Below are positions 51,963-62,564 of a DNA stretch of 64,000 nt, in pieces. The notes under the pieces are model-generated. The model was not told the DNA's origin and made no database searches. It saw only the letters and a list, made by a program, of their open reading frames with translations. The position numbers and the translations under genes were made by a program. The stretch comes from Virgibacillus halotolerans (GTDB taxonomy: Bacteria; Bacillota; Bacilli; Bacillales; Amphibacillaceae). Each line of letters begins with the position of its first letter. The first letter of the stretch is position 1. The stretch is taken from positions 186,001-250,000 of the forward strand of contig NZ_JAFBEA010000006.1 in assembly GCF_016908515.1 (NCBI RefSeq). The letters run 5' to 3'.

Positions 51963-52982
51963 TTATTTCGTTTTCATCAGTAAATATACAAAATACGGCA
52001 CACTTAAAATAGATACAACAATTCCCACCGGGATATCTGTTGCCAATAAGTTCTTACTGACAGTGTCGGCGACCATTAAGAGTAATGCGCCGATAAGTGC
52101 CGAAATAGGGATGATATATTGATGCATTGGTCCAATTATTTTCCTGGCGATGTGCGGAACGACCAAGCCGAGAAAAGCAATACCGCCTCCTGCTGCCACA
52201 CAAGCACCCGCGAGTGCCACTGCAGTTAATAGCAGGATCATCCTTTCTTTTTCTACATGTGAGCCTAATCCGGATGCAACACTATCACCAAGGTTTAGGG
52301 CATTCAAAGCATTTGCCTTATGTAAGGCAAACGGGATCAGTAAAAGTATCCATGGTAATAAAGCAAATACAAAGTTCCAATTTGCACTCCAGATATCCCC
52401 GGTTAGCCAAACGGTTGCTTGCCTATAGTCCTGCGGGTTCATTTTTAACTGAAAGATAACAAGTGCAGCACTGAATCCGGCATTGATCCCAATTCCAACT
52501 AAAACGAGTCTGATCGGGTTCACACCTTTATTCCAAGCTAAAACATAGATTAGTGCTGCTGCACCAACCGCTCCAATTAATGCAAATAAGGGCATCATGT
52601 AAATAGATAATGTACTTGCCGTATCCAGACTATCACGGAAAAAGAAAAGAAATAATACGACGGCAAGGCCTGCCCCAGTATTGATTCCGAGAATGCCTGG
52701 ATCAGCAAGCTCGTTTTGTGTGATTCCCTGTAGAATCACTCCGGATACCGCTAACCCTGCACCAATCAGGATAGCAAGTAAAATTCCTGGCAAACGAAAG
52801 TTAAATAGAATGAGTTTTTGTCTATCTGTTCCGTTGTTAAACAATGTTTTTAATACATCTCCTGGTGCAATTTGGATAACGCCGGTACTTAAACTAACGA
52901 AAAACCATCCAATGATCAATAGGATCAACAGGATGATAATCGACATAAACTTTCTCTGTTTGATAAACTTGAGCATATGCAT
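51963..52982 (-). CDS. Ferric-siderophore ABC transporter permease (FecCD), second
   Basis: A FecCD-family permease of 339 residues with about nine or ten helices. It has LRLPGILLAILIGAGLAVSGVILQGITQNELADPGILGINTGAGLAV-type wording and the coupling region GGGIAFLGLVVPHIARKIIG. It pairs with the upstream permease, whose stop codon overlaps its start by one base (TAATG). The homologous pair in B. subtilis is YfiZ/YfhA. Confidence 0.92.
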   Translation of the reverse strand: MHMLKFIKQRKFMSIIILLILLIIGWFFVSLSTGVIQIAPGDVLKTLFNNGTDRQKLILFNFRLPGILLAILIGAGLAVSGVILQGITQNELADPGILGINTGAGLAVVLFLFFFRDSLDTASTLSIYMMPLFALIGAVGAAALIYVLAWNKGVNPIRLVLVGIGINAGFSAALVIFQLKMNPQDYRQATVWLTGDIWSANWNFVFALLPWILLLIPFALHKANALNALNLGDSVASGLGSHVEKERMILLLTAVALAGACVAAGGGIAFLGLVVPHIARKIIGPMHQYIIPISALIGALLLMVADTVSKNLLATDIPVGIVVSILSVPYFVYLLMKTK

Positions 52983-53995
52983 TATTTTCCACCCCCACTA
53001 TTACGCGCCAAGTAAAGAAAGAAAGGGACGCCAATCAGTGAAGTAATGGCTCCTACAGGTGTTTCAAAAGGTGCATTGATTAATCTGGATGTAATGTCAG
53101 ACAATATAAGTAAAAGTGCTCCAAATACTGCTGATGCCGGGATAATCCAGCGATAATCTGTCCCCATAATAAACCGAGTAATATGTGGGACAATAAGTCC
53201 GACGAAACCAACTGCTCCTGCAATGGACACGGCAGAACCAGTTAAGATGAGGACAGCAAGAATACCGATGATCTTAATGATCAAATTATTTTGCCCTAAT
53301 CCGGTCGCAATGTCATCCCCCAGACTGAGTACGGTGATGGAGCGAGAAATTATCAGTGAAAAAAATAAGCCAATGATACCTAATAGGAGAAGTATCTTCA
53401 CGGATGTCCAGCTGGTACCAGCCAGTCCGCCAGCTAACCAAAAGCCCATTTCCTTCTCTAGTTGAAAATGCAATGAAATCAAGGAAGATACGGACCGCAA
53501 CATGGTTCCAATCGCAACCCCGGCGAGTGCAAGTTTAACGGGTGTTAGTCCACTGGTAGACAGTGAGCCGATAAGAAATACAAGAACGACGGCAACTCCT
53601 GCGCCAATGAGAGCTGCTAAGGTTAATCCAAGATTTGATACTGCCGGGAAAAATGCGAGCATCAGAACAAGAGCAAAAGCAGCCCCGTCTGTCACCCCCA
53701 TAATCGATGGGGAGGCTAAAGGGTTCCGGGTCATCCCTTGCATAATGGCTCCCGAAACTGCAAGGGAAGCACCTACCAATGCAGCTGAGATTGCGCGGGG
53801 CATTCTTAGCTCTTGTATAACTTGATGGGAAGTTATATCCTGATTGAAATGAAATACCGCCTGCCATACTGTGGAAAGATCTATATCTACTGCACCAAAG
53901 GAAACAGAAAAAGCAATTGAAACTGGTACAGCAAGTAGTGCCAGAGCGATAATAATTGTTTTTAAGGTTTTTGAATGATTAATAATTGATAACAT
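52982..53995 (-). CDS. Ferric-siderophore ABC transporter permease (FecCD), first
   Basis: A 337-residue FecCD permease. ELRMPRAISAALVGASLAVSGAIMQGMTRNPLASPSIMGVTDGAA and GAVGFVGLIVPHITRFIMG are family marks. It is the first gene of a minus-strand operon with the second permease and the reductase. The operon diverges from the binding-protein gene, so the shared intergenic Fur box can control both directions. Confidence 0.92.
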   Translation of the reverse strand: MLSIINHSKTLKTIIIALALLAVPVSIAFSVSFGAVDIDLSTVWQAVFHFNQDITSHQVIQELRMPRAISAALVGASLAVSGAIMQGMTRNPLASPSIMGVTDGAAFALVLMLAFFPAVSNLGLTLAALIGAGVAVVLVFLIGSLSTSGLTPVKLALAGVAIGTMLRSVSSLISLHFQLEKEMGFWLAGGLAGTSWTSVKILLLLGIIGLFFSLIISRSITVLSLGDDIATGLGQNNLIIKIIGILAVLILTGSAVSIAGAVGFVGLIVPHITRFIMGTDYRWIIPASAVFGALLLILSDITSRLINAPFETPVGAITSLIGVPFFLYLARNSGGGK

Positions 53996-54108
53996 TGTTT
54001 ACTCCAATTTCTTTACTATCTGGATTAGTAATTATTTTAGCAATAAGTGAGCGGGACATCGCTTTTTAATATCCCTCTAAGTGATTAAAATGACATTGAC
54101 TTTACAAT

Positions 54109-54123
54109 TGAAAATGATTATCA
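54109..54123. promoter_or_regulatory. Fur box between permease operon and binding-protein gene
   Basis: TGAAAATGATTATCA matches the 7-1-7 Bacillus Fur consensus TGATAATNATTATCA at all but one defined position. It is placed for iron-dependent repression of the divergent promoters. Confidence 0.85.
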
Positions 54124-54164
54124 TTACCATTGGAACAACATTATAACATAAAGGGGAAATACAT

Positions 54165-55121
54165 ATGAATTTAAATCATAGAAAACGACTGTTTTTTTTC
54201 ATTACAATGATTGGTTTATTGTTAGTCATATCTGCTTGCGGAAAAGATGATACAACGTCAGAATCGGAATCTAACAAGGAAGATCAGAAAGATCTGGTGT
54301 TAGATTCAGAAATGGGCGAAGTAACCATCCCCAAAAATCCCAAAAAAGTTATTGCGTCATTCCACGAAGATTCATTATTGGCGTTCGGTGTTACTCCTGT
54401 TGCTAAATGGTCGATCGGCGAAAGCGTCCAGGATTATTTAGAATCAGATTTGAAAGATGTCCCTACCATTGAATGGAACCTTCCTTTAGAACAAATGCTT
54501 GAGTACGAACCGGATCTGATTATTTTAGAAAATAATATGGACGGATACGAGGGTACCTACGAGGATTATAACAAAATTGCGCCAACCTATGTCATGACAA
54601 AAGAAACGACAGAAGATTGGCGCAAACAAATTGACGTCTTTGGGAAAATATTAGGTAAAGAAGATCAGGCGGAAGACATATTAAGCGACTATGAAGAAAA
54701 AGTTGCCGATGGCAGCGACGTTTTAAAGGATGCAATTGGAGATGAATCGGTAGCGGCAATTTGGGTCACAGGAGATAAGTTCTTTTTGTTTGAAGAAAAT
54801 CGCCACAGTGCTAAAGTGCTTTATTCTGAATTAGGTATTAAAGTACCAAAACTTGTTGAGGAATTAGGTGAAGCTGGGGAAGAATGGAATCCGATTTCGA
54901 TTGAAAAACTTTCCGAGTTGGATGCAGATCATGTATTTTTGCTCGCTGATGAGAATGAAAAAGGTCTTGACACGTTAGATAACAGTTCGGTATGGCAAAG
55001 TACTCCAGCAGTAAAAAACGATCATGTTTATCACTTGGAAGATAGCAGTAACTGGACGAATATAGGGTTACACGCTTCAAAACAAACAATTGATGACCTG
55101 GTCGATGCATTAGTGGATTAA
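54165..55121 (+). CDS. Ferric-siderophore substrate-binding lipoprotein
   Basis: A class III binding protein of 318 residues. The lipobox is LLLVISAC. The lobes start at GEVTIPKNPKKVIASFHEDSLLAFGV, and a later segment is LEQMLEYEPDLIILENN. It captures a ferric siderophore outside the membrane and delivers it to the permease pair. The type of siderophore cannot be read from the sequence. Confidence 0.9.
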   Translation: MNLNHRKRLFFFITMIGLLLVISACGKDDTTSESESNKEDQKDLVLDSEMGEVTIPKNPKKVIASFHEDSLLAFGVTPVAKWSIGESVQDYLESDLKDVPTIEWNLPLEQMLEYEPDLIILENNMDGYEGTYEDYNKIAPTYVMTKETTEDWRKQIDVFGKILGKEDQAEDILSDYEEKVADGSDVLKDAIGDESVAAIWVTGDKFFLFEENRHSAKVLYSELGIKVPKLVEELGEAGEEWNPISIEKLSELDADHVFLLADENEKGLDTLDNSSVWQSTPAVKNDHVYHLEDSSNWTNIGLHASKQTIDDLVDALVD

Positions 55122-55122
55122 T

Positions 55123-55137
55123 TGAAAACGATTATCA
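55123..55137. promoter_or_regulatory. second Fur box upstream of the ATPase gene
   Basis: TGAAAACGATTATCA matches the 7-1-7 consensus at all but two defined positions. It begins right after the stop codon of the binding-protein gene, which implies a separate Fur-regulated promoter for the ATPase gene. Confidence 0.8.
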
Positions 55138-55230
55138 TTGACTATTAAGTAAAAAGGCAATAAAATGTAGTTAATGATGTGAAACATACAGACATATAAT
55201 AAAAGTATGTACGTATAGGGAGAGATTCCA

Positions 55231-56058
55231 ATGCAAACACTAGCGGCGAATGATCTGACGCTTGGTTATGGAGAAGATATAATCATCGATGATTTAAATA
55301 TAACAATACCTAAAGGCGAGATCACTATATTTATTGGCGGGAACGGTTGTGGTAAATCTACATTATTACGTTCTTTAGCCCGTCTGTTAAAACCTAAAGG
55401 TGGCGACGTCGTTTTAAATGGGGAAGATATCGCTAAAATGGGCACAAAAGATGTTGCGAAGAAGTTATCCATTCTGCCGCAAGGTCCCGTAACGCCAGAG
55501 GGCTTGACAGTGATGGAGCTTGTTAAACAAGGAAGATATCCATACCGTGGTTTCTTTAAGCAGTGGTCAAATGACGATGAATATGCTGTGACACATGCAC
55601 TTGAATCCACAAATATGCTTGCGCTAAAGGATCGCGCAGTTGACTCATTATCTGGTGGGCAGCGGCAACGGGCATGGATAGCCATGACACTCGCACAGGA
55701 AACGGACACGATATTATTAGATGAACCGACAACGTACTTAGATATGACATATCAAATTGAAGTACTTGATTTGTTATTTGATTTAAATGAAAAAGAAGGC
55801 AGAACGATCGTGATGGTTTTACATGATATAAACCTCGCCTGTCGGTATGCGCACCATATTGTAGCGATCAAAGACAAAAAGATATTTGCGCAAGGTAAAC
55901 CAGAAGAGATTGTTACGTGCAATTTAATGCATGGTGTCTTTGAAATGAAATGTGATGTAACATTTGATCCGATGTTTGGTACGCCAATGTGTATCCCACA
56001 TGGTAAAGGACGTTGTTTGTTTGCGAATCAAAGAAGCAAACAGAGCAGCGTTGTATAA
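55231..56058 (+). CDS. Ferric-siderophore ABC transporter ATPase (YusV/FhuC type)
   Basis: A 275-residue ABC ATPase. Walker A is GGNGCGKST, the signature is [17 protein letters not shown], Walker B is [12 protein letters not shown], and the H-loop is [13 protein letters not shown]. The [14 protein letters not shown] stretch is typical of siderophore-type ATPases such as YusV, which can serve several uptake systems. The C-terminus carries an extra cysteine-containing tail ([16 protein letters not shown]). Confidence 0.92.
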   Translation: MQTLAANDLTLGYGEDIIIDDLNITIPKGEITIFIGGNGCGKSTLLRSLARLLKPKGGDVVLNGEDIAKMGTKDVAKKLSILPQGPVTPEGLTVMELVKQGRYPYRGFFKQWSNDDEYAVTHALESTNMLALKDRAVDSLSGGQRQRAWIAMTLAQETDTILLDEPTTYLDMTYQIEVLDLLFDLNEKEGRTIVMVLHDINLACRYAHHIVAIKDKKIFAQGKPEEIVTCNLMHGVFEMKCDVTFDPMFGTPMCIPHGKGRCLFANQRSKQSSVV

Positions 56059-56178
56059 CAGTCTAAAAAAGCGAAAATCCATTGAATGATGAATGGGTTT
56101 TTTGTTTTGTAAAAATAAATATCCTTTTCCATACATGCTTCTGCCCAGAATAGCCAAATTAAGGGGAGGAGGTGTCTT

Positions 56179-56484
56179 ATGGGAAGGAAAAAGTATTATG
56201 TTAATGTCGGTTCAGGTGAAATTTCGCAATTAAAGTATGATAATAATGAGGATTTTATTATTTATGCTACAGAGGAGGATGCTCAATTATTACGGGCTAA
56301 AATGGATAATATGAATCATGCCAGCTTTCGGTCATTCTTTCGGGCACACATACCTATTTGGTCTTATCACAATGATAAAGCCAATGATGACTATGATTCC
56401 AATCTGACAGAAGCTTTTCAAATGATATATGATCTAGGTGATGAAGAAACAAAAGCACATATAAACAGTATGGATGTGCTCTAG
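56179..56484 (+). CDS. conserved Bacillaceae protein, unknown function
   Basis: A 101-residue soluble protein (MGRKKYYVNVGSGEI at the start, then FRSFFRAHIPIWSYHNDKANDDYD). I recall similar short proteins across Bacillus but no tested function. No metal or catalytic motif is obvious apart from the HIP..YHND stretch. A strong GGAGGAGGTG precedes the ATG, so it is well translated. Confidence 0.7.
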   Translation: MGRKKYYVNVGSGEISQLKYDNNEDFIIYATEEDAQLLRAKMDNMNHASFRSFFRAHIPIWSYHNDKANDDYDSNLTEAFQMIYDLGDEETKAHINSMDVL

Positions 56485-56494
56485 ATTTAAAATG

Positions 56495-56526
56495 TAAGCT
56501 GCTTGTAAAAAAGCAGCTTATTTTAT
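56495..56526 (+). terminator. terminator
   Basis: TAAGCTGCTT / AAGCAGCTTA is followed by TTTTAT. Confidence 0.8.
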
Positions 56527-56655
56527 ATACGCTGATAAGAGGGCGGATAACGAATGCAACAGGGCTTATGTTTCTGCTAAATAGGTTTACTTCTATTAAG
56601 ATAAAGGAATAGTATAATAACATATACGGATCCCACAAATAGGAGGAAAACATAA

Positions 56656-57153
56656 ATGAAAAGTGTGAAATGGGTCATTACCATTGGCATGATTCTCTTT
56701 CTGGTAAATGGGGTGCAGATAGTATCAGCAGTTAGCAAGGTTGACGCAGAAGAGGAGGAGCAAGCAAATCATGAGCTAACACACGAGCAGATTGAAGGCG
56801 TGACGGATCAATTTATGGATATATTGGTCCAGGAAGCAGACCCCAATTATAAAGTTAAAAACTATAATACAAAGGAAGCATTGCTTACGGCTTTTGAAGA
56901 GGTTACAATAAGAGATGTGGCAGCAGACTATGTAGACTACTATTATGATGAGAAAGCGGATGGGCTGTATATTTTACCGACGGAAACACCACCATGGTTT
57001 ATAAAAGAAAATAAGTACACAATCAAACAACTGGATAATAACAAGGTACAAGTAGAACAAACAAATAATACGCTTCTACATGGAACATACACCATCACAC
57101 TAGACTTTTCCTATGAGCAAGAATGGAAAATAACAAATCTCACCATTCAATAA
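56656..57153 (+). CDS. secreted protein of unknown function
   Basis: A 165-residue protein. A signal peptide (KSVKWVITIGMILFLVNGVQIVSA) is followed by an acidic stretch and a domain with VRDVAADYVDYYYDEKADGLYILPTE-like wording. The end is a beta-strand rich segment (VEQTNNTLLHGTYTITLDFSYEQEWKITNL). It may belong to a DUF3993-like group; I am not certain. AGGAGG precedes the start. It lies 22 nt before ytkD. Confidence 0.65.
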   Translation: MKSVKWVITIGMILFLVNGVQIVSAVSKVDAEEEEQANHELTHEQIEGVTDQFMDILVQEADPNYKVKNYNTKEALLTAFEEVTIRDVAADYVDYYYDEKADGLYILPTETPPWFIKENKYTIKQLDNNKVQVEQTNNTLLHGTYTITLDFSYEQEWKITNLTIQ

Positions 57154-57175
57154 TAGGAACGGAAGAAAAAGGCAG

Positions 57176-57655
57176 TTGAACAAATTGAAGATATTTAAAG
57201 ATTATTATAATAACAAAGTAAAGCTCTCCTTTGATGACCATCCATTTTCAAAAAGCCCCAAGCACGTGCTGATCATTTGTAAACATAACAATCGTTGGCT
57301 TTTGACCAGCCACAAAGAAAGAGGATTAGAATTTCCCGGGGGGAAGGTGGAAATAGGGGAAACTGCAAAACAAGCTGCAATTCGTGAGGTCATGGAAGAG
57401 ACTGGCGGGCATATTGATTCAATCGATTATATTGCGCAATATTATGTTGCGGGAAAAAGCGATACAGTAATCAAAAATGTCTATTTCGCCAATATAGATG
57501 AATTGACCAAACAGAATACTTATTATGAAACAGAAGGTCCTGTTTTACTGAAGCAACTACCCGCTAACGTCAGGTATAATAGTTTATATAGCTTTATTAT
57601 GAAAGATGATGTACTGGAATACTGTATGAACTTCATAAAAACGACCTATAAATAA
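57176..57655 (+). CDS. ytkD: Nudix hydrolase YtkD
   Basis: A Nudix pyrophosphohydrolase of 159 residues, like YtkD of B. subtilis, which acts on (oxidised) nucleoside triphosphates and RNA ends. The Nudix box runs from GGKVEIGE through REVMEETGG. The C-terminal GPVLLKQLP and FSFIMKDDVL-type wording is YtkD-like. The frame can start at TTG 57176 or TTG 57185 (MKIFKDYY); the latter aligns better with YtkD but has a weaker Shine-Dalgarno spacing. Confidence 0.87.
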   Translation: MNKLKIFKDYYNNKVKLSFDDHPFSKSPKHVLIICKHNNRWLLTSHKERGLEFPGGKVEIGETAKQAAIREVMEETGGHIDSIDYIAQYYVAGKSDTVIKNVYFANIDELTKQNTYYETEGPVLLKQLPANVRYNSLYSFIMKDDVLEYCMNFIKTTYK

Positions 57656-57656
57656 G

Positions 57657-57696
57657 TAAAATCGCCTAAAATGTGAACAAATAGGCGATTTTATTT
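57657..57696. terminator. bidirectional terminator
   Basis: AAAATCGCCTA / TAGGCGATTTT has a T-run on the plus side. It lies between convergent ytkD and the ABC operon. Confidence 0.85.
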
Positions 57697-57697
57697 T

Positions 57698-58504
57698 TTA
57701 CGTCGAATGCTTAATGAGCCATGCTTCTATTTTTTCTACAACTTTGTACATGATGGCTGCAAATATGGCGATCAGGACCAGGCTGGCCATGACCAACGAA
57801 AAGTCGAATACTTGAAAACCGTAAATGATTAAATAGCCTAACCCTTGCTTAGAGACGAGAAATTCACCAACAATAACCCCGACCCATGACAAGCCAACAT
57901 TCACTTTAAATGTGGAAATGATTGCAGGTATCGTTGCTGGAAAAATAGCTTCTTTAAAGCATTGCCATCTTGAGGCACCAAAGCTTTTTAATACTTTCTC
58001 ATAATTGGGGTCCACTTCGTTAAAAGCGGAATATACGACCAACGATGTAATAATGACAGATATGATCGCTCCCATGGTAATAATCGATACAAGCCCAGGG
58101 CCAAGCGCTACAATAATAATGGGCCCAAGCGCAACTTTCGGCATGGCATTCATGATTACTAAATAAGGATCCATGACGTTGGAGAATCGTCGGGAAGACC
58201 ATAACAATGTTGCGATGATGATTCCACCAGCGGTTCCAATAATAAACCCTAAAATGGTTTCAAACAGCGTAAATTCAACATGGGTGATAATCGATCCATC
58301 AGTCAGTTTTTGGATAAGTAATTGTATAATCCTTGACGGTGAGCTGAATAATAGCGGATCAATCCAATAAAATCTGCTGGCTATTTCCCATAAGCCAATG
58401 AATAGGATTAAAATACTGAACTGCCAGAGTAGAACAACCTTTTTTTCATGGGATAGTTGTCGTTTATAAGCTACAAAAAGGTGATGGTCAGATTTTTGTT
58501 TCAT
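57698..58504 (-). CDS. ytlD: ABC transporter permease, SsuC/TauC-like (YtlD)
   Basis: A 268-residue permease with about six helices. The EAA loop is [40 protein letters not shown]. The family imports sulfonates, nitrate or thiamine and pyrimidine precursors. Position beside ytkD matches B. subtilis ytlD. Its start overlaps the ATPase gene by 4 nt. Confidence 0.87.
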   Translation of the reverse strand: MKQKSDHHLFVAYKRQLSHEKKVVLLWQFSILILFIGLWEIASRFYWIDPLLFSSPSRIIQLLIQKLTDGSIITHVEFTLFETILGFIIGTAGGIIIATLLWSSRRFSNVMDPYLVIMNAMPKVALGPIIIVALGPGLVSIITMGAIISVIITSLVVYSAFNEVDPNYEKVLKSFGASRWQCFKEAIFPATIPAIISTFKVNVGLSWVGVIVGEFLVSKQGLGYLIIYGFQVFDFSLVMASLVLIAIFAAIMYKVVEKIEAWLIKHST

Positions 58505-59295
58505 GATGTTGGTGGCACCACCTTTGAATCAGTTTCCTTTTTACTTAATACATCCCATACTTTATCAAAGATAATTTGGTATTTAGGATGTCTGCGAACA
58601 AGAAATGGCGTTTCATTCCGTAATTCAATCGGTACTTCGAAAACTTTATCAATCGAACCGGGATTCGCATGCATAATAAAAATCCGATCACTCATGGCGA
58701 TAGCTTCACCGATGTCGTGTGTAACTAAAATGGTTGTTTTATGATAGGTTTTAATCTGAAGCGACACTAAATCTTCCAGCCTTAACTTTGTTTGGTAATC
58801 AAGTGCTGAAAAAGGTTCATCCAATAGCATGATTTTAGGATCGTTGATTAATGTTCTTACAAGTGCTGCGCGCTGACGCATACCACCGGATAAGGCTCCC
58901 GGATGCTGATTAGCAACATCGTGCAGACCAACCTCGTCAAGTAACTCCAACGCACGCGTTTTTGTCTCTTCAGAATTGGTGTCATAAATCTTCGGGCCGA
59001 GCAGTACATTATTTAAAATGGTCTTCCAAGGAAATAAATAATCCTGCTGCAGCATATAGCCGATTGGTATTTTCGAATCGGTAATCAACTGGTCTTGTAA
59101 TAGGACCTTGCCAGCGGTTTGCTTCATAATACCAGCAATGATAGAGAGAATGGTTGATTTTCCACAGCCGCTGGGACCAAGCAAGGAGACGAATTCGCCT
59201 TCTTCGATCGATAAAGAGATATCGTCAATTGCTTTGGTATAAGAATCCTTTGAAAAATAGTGATGGGAAACATGATCTAAGGTTAGAAATGACAA
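58501..59295 (-). CDS. ytlC: ABC transporter ATPase, SsuB-like (YtlC)
   Basis: A 264-residue ATPase. Walker A is [11 protein letters not shown], the signature is [15 protein letters not shown], Walker B is [12 protein letters not shown], and the H-loop is LVTHDIGEA. The Q-loop reads [12 protein letters not shown]. It energises the adjacent permease. Confidence 0.9.
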   Translation of the reverse strand: MSFLTLDHVSHHYFSKDSYTKAIDDISLSIEEGEFVSLLGPSGCGKSTILSIIAGIMKQTAGKVLLQDQLITDSKIPIGYMLQQDYLFPWKTILNNVLLGPKIYDTNSEETKTRALELLDEVGLHDVANQHPGALSGGMRQRAALVRTLINDPKIMLLDEPFSALDYQTKLRLEDLVSLQIKTYHKTTILVTHDIGEAIAMSDRIFIMHANPGSIDKVFEVPIELRNETPFLVRRHPKYQIIFDKVWDVLSKKETDSKVVPPTS

Positions 59296-59311
59296 TTTAT
59301 CTCCTCCTTAG

Positions 59312-60298
59312 TTATTTACTAACTTCTTCCGCATATTTCGTGTTTACTAAATCTTCGTAAGGAACATCCTCAGGAAGCTCCCCGGCTTCATCCATAATAT
59401 CTTTGAGGTTATCCCATTCCTCTTCGCCTAAAATTGGATCTGTTGCAAATGAATCCTGATTTTTATAACGTTCGATAGAGGCAGCGATAATATCTACATC
59501 TGTATCCTCAAAAAAAGGATGGATCACTTCAGCAATATCTTCTGCACTGTTTTCCTGTACCCACTGTTGTGCTTCATAGATTGCTTTGGTGAATTTCTTT
59601 ACCTCTGCTTCATTTTTATCGATATAACTCTGCTTTGTCATAAACACGGTGTAGGGGACATGACCGGATTCTTCGCCAAATGATGCAACAATGTGACCTT
59701 TTCCTTCTTTTTCAAAAATACTTGCAGTTGGTTCGAATAGCTGGACATATTGTGAATCACCCGAAACGAAAGCACCGGGAATATTTGCAAAATCAATGTT
59801 TTGCAAAAGATTTAAATCTGCTTGAGGGTCAATATCGTGTTGTTTCAGTACGTATTCTCCAACCATTTGTGGCATACCACCTTTCCGTTGGCCCAAGAAA
59901 GTGCTATCCCTGACTTTATCCCAAGTGAATTCCGGGTCCGCTTCCTTTGCTACTAAAAAAGTTCCGTCTGTTTGTGTAAGCTGTGCAAAATTAATGGCGT
60001 AATCCTTGGAATCCTGACCATGAACATAGATCGAAGTTTCCGAGCCAACAAGGGCGATATCTGCATTGTCAGATAAAAGGGCTGTCATGGTCTTGTCGCC
60101 ACCCCAGGTTGTTTGCAATTCGACATCCAACCCTTCGTCAGCAAAAAAACCTTTTTCTATAGCAACATACTGTGGTGTGTAAAATAGGGAACGGGTAACC
60201 TCTGCCAGTTTGATGTTGCTTACTTCATTTGATTTGCAACCTGAGAGCGTTATGAGCAGAACACCTATAAATAGTGCAAAATACTTCATCTTTTTCAC
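59312..60298 (-). CDS. ytlA: ABC transporter substrate-binding lipoprotein (YtlA-like)
   Basis: An NMT1/SsuA-type binding lipoprotein of 328 residues. The lipobox is LITLSGC. The ligand domain begins LAEVTRSLFYTPQYVAIEKGFFADEGLDVEL. The substrate cannot be read off; sulfonates or thiamine/pyrimidine precursors are the family's usual ligands. GTG 60298 follows AAAGGAACGA and gives a short signal peptide; the frame opens at 60340. Confidence 0.83.
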   Translation of the reverse strand: MKKMKYFALFIGVLLITLSGCKSNEVSNIKLAEVTRSLFYTPQYVAIEKGFFADEGLDVELQTTWGGDKTMTALLSDNADIALVGSETSIYVHGQDSKDYAINFAQLTQTDGTFLVAKEADPEFTWDKVRDSTFLGQRKGGMPQMVGEYVLKQHDIDPQADLNLLQNIDFANIPGAFVSGDSQYVQLFEPTASIFEKEGKGHIVASFGEESGHVPYTVFMTKQSYIDKNEAEVKKFTKAIYEAQQWVQENSAEDIAEVIHPFFEDTDVDIIAASIERYKNQDSFATDPILGEEEWDNLKDIMDEAGELPEDVPYEDLVNTKYAEEVSK

Positions 60299-60423
60299 GG
60301 CATTCGTTCCTTTCGCTTGCATGTTATCGTATTTCAACACAGTTTATGCTAGATTTAAAAAATGTGTGAATGCCTAGACGAAGGGGCGGGAATATATGTG
60401 GAAGTTTCACTTTATCAATGCAT

Positions 60424-60455
60424 AAAAAAACGACCACCATACTGGCGGTCGTTCG
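60424..60455 (-). terminator. terminator of pckA
   Basis: On the minus strand ACGACCGCCA / TGGTGGTCGT is followed by TTTTTTT. Confidence 0.85.
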
Positions 60456-60517
60456 TTAGCGTAAAAGACTTTCGCTTTAATATATTAAATCCTTTTGGGA
60501 TGAGGACTACAAAATCA

Positions 60518-62104
60518 TTAACCTTTAAATGATGGACCTGCTTGCTTAATAGCTTCACTTGCGTGTGTGAATTTTTGGAAGTTATCATGGAACTTTACAG
60601 CAAGTGATTTGGCTGCCTGATCATAAGCATCTTTATTGTCCCAAGTATTTTTTGGTACAAGTACTTTATCAGGGACACCAGGTACATGTGTAGGTATTTC
60701 TAAGCCAAATATAGCATCCTTGGTTGTTTCCGTTTGATTTAGTTCTCCCTCCAAAGCAGAGTGAACCATTGCGCGTGTATAAGATAGTTTCATGCGTTCA
60801 CCAATACCATAGGACCCACCAGTCCAGCCAGTATTAATTAGAAATACATTAGAATCATGCTGATCAATCTTTTCACCTAGCATTTCTGCGTAGGTTGATG
60901 GTGCTAACGGTAAGAATGGGGAACCAAAGCAAGCTGAAAAAGTTGCTTCAGGTTCTGTTACGCCTCTTTCAGTTCCAGCTAATTTACTGGTATAGCCGCT
61001 TAGGAAGTGATACATTGCCTGCTCTTTCGATAACTTACTAATCGGTGGCAGTGTTCCTGATGCATCCGCTGTTAAAAAAATGATGGTATTTGGGTGTCCA
61101 GCAATACTAGGTGATACAATGTTATCGATGTTTTCCAACTGATAGGCCGCACGTGTGTTTTCTGTCAGAGACGTGTCATCATAGTTCGGTAATCGCGATT
61201 CTTCATCAATACTTACATTCTCCAATACAGTGCCGAACCCAATTGCATTATAAATCGTTGGTTCTTTTTCCTGTGAGAGATTAATACATTTTGCATAGCA
61301 ACCTCCCTCGATATTGAAGACACCATTCGGGCTCCATGCATGTTCATCATCACCAATTAATTTTCGGTAGGGATCAGCAGATAAAGTTGTTTTTCCTGTG
61401 CCTGATAAGCCGAAGAACAAGGCCACATCACCTTCTTTTCCCACGTTAGCAGAACAATGCATGGTTAAAATATTGCGACGCGGAAGTAAATAATTCATCA
61501 CAGAAAAAATTGATTTTTTAATTTCCCCAGCATACTCCGTACCACCAATCAAAATGATCCGTTTTTTAAAGGAAATGATAACAAATGCTTCCGAATTGGT
61601 TCCATCTATCGCTGGATCTGCTTTAAATGAAGGAGCAGAAACAACGGTAAATTCCGCTTGGTGTTTATCCAGTTCCACTGCCGTTGGTGTAATAAATAAT
61701 TGATTGGAAAATAAATTATGCCAAGCATATTCGTTAATCACTTGAATGGGTAGACGATAATCTGAATCCGCACCGGCAAATCCCTGAAATTGATAGATCT
61801 CATCTTTTTCCTTTAGATGATCGACTACTTTTTTATACAGCCCTTCAAAAGATGTTTCATCAATCGATTGGTTGACAGCGCCCCAGTTAACATATTGCTC
61901 ACAAACTTCATCATGAACAATAAATTTATCTTTTGGTGATCTGCCAGTATATTTACCTGTTGTCGCGCGAATGGCTCCTGTAGCAGTTAACAGACCTTCT
62001 TTACGTGATAATATTGACTCGACTAATCGGGACACGGATAAATTCTTTTGTAAATGAGGATGCGCATAAAGTTCTTTCATTAAAGATCTCTCCACGGTTT
62101 TCAT
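60518..62104 (-). CDS. pckA: Phosphoenolpyruvate carboxykinase (ATP)
   Basis: A gluconeogenic enzyme of 528 residues that converts oxaloacetate to PEP. The ATP-binding P-loop is [39 protein letters not shown] and the metal-site region [22 protein letters not shown] are present. It is divergent from metK, as in B. subtilis. Confidence 0.96.
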   Translation of the reverse strand: MKTVERSLMKELYAHPHLQKNLSVSRLVESILSRKEGLLTATGAIRATTGKYTGRSPKDKFIVHDEVCEQYVNWGAVNQSIDETSFEGLYKKVVDHLKEKDEIYQFQGFAGADSDYRLPIQVINEYAWHNLFSNQLFITPTAVELDKHQAEFTVVSAPSFKADPAIDGTNSEAFVIISFKKRIILIGGTEYAGEIKKSIFSVMNYLLPRRNILTMHCSANVGKEGDVALFFGLSGTGKTTLSADPYRKLIGDDEHAWSPNGVFNIEGGCYAKCINLSQEKEPTIYNAIGFGTVLENVSIDEESRLPNYDDTSLTENTRAAYQLENIDNIVSPSIAGHPNTIIFLTADASGTLPPISKLSKEQAMYHFLSGYTSKLAGTERGVTEPEATFSACFGSPFLPLAPSTYAEMLGEKIDQHDSNVFLINTGWTGGSYGIGERMKLSYTRAMVHSALEGELNQTETTKDAIFGLEIPTHVPGVPDKVLVPKNTWDNKDAYDQAAKSLAVKFHDNFQKFTHASEAIKQAGPSFKG

Positions 62105-62318
62105 AATATAACCTGCCTTTTTAGATGTTTTATTATGGAAAGTGCTAACTCACCATCATTATTTGTTTTAATCTGATTATCAGTATAACACATTGAAATC
62201 AATAGTCCATACTAATTGGCAAATTAATATATAACAATTCATTTACGAGGCGCCCATTTTTGATAAAAAGGTTGACATATAAGCGCTGTTTCGTTAAGCT
62301 AAACTGCGAACGGATACT

Positions 62319-62431
62319 CTCTTATTCAGAGTCGGTGGAGGGACAGACCCAATGAAACCCAGCAACCATCACATTATGTGAAAAGGTGCTAACCTGGTGC
62401 AAGGACTATTTTATTCCTTGAACAATAAGAG
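62319..62431 (+). promoter_or_regulatory. SAM-I riboswitch (S-box)
   Basis: The P1 stem is CTCTTATT / AATAAGAG. The conserved order follows: CAGAGTCGGTGGAGGGA, GACCCAATGAAACCCAGCAACC, AAGGTGCTAACC, TGGTGCAAGGA and the GAACAATAAGAGC end. SAM binding would allow the downstream terminator to form. Confidence 0.95.
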
Positions 62432-62445
62432 CGAAAGGCCATAAA

Positions 62446-62481
62446 CCCCCTTTCCTCATGATTGTAGGAAGGGCTTTTTTT
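62446..62481 (+). terminator. S-box terminator before metK
   Basis: CCCTTTCCT / AGGAAGGG is followed by CTTTTTTT. Confidence 0.85.
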
Positions 62482-62564
62482 ATTTTATTTTGCTGCTTTG
62501 AATAATATAAACATAGATTGATAACAGAGTTCCGTAACACAATTTCAAAGGGAGGATTTAGCCA

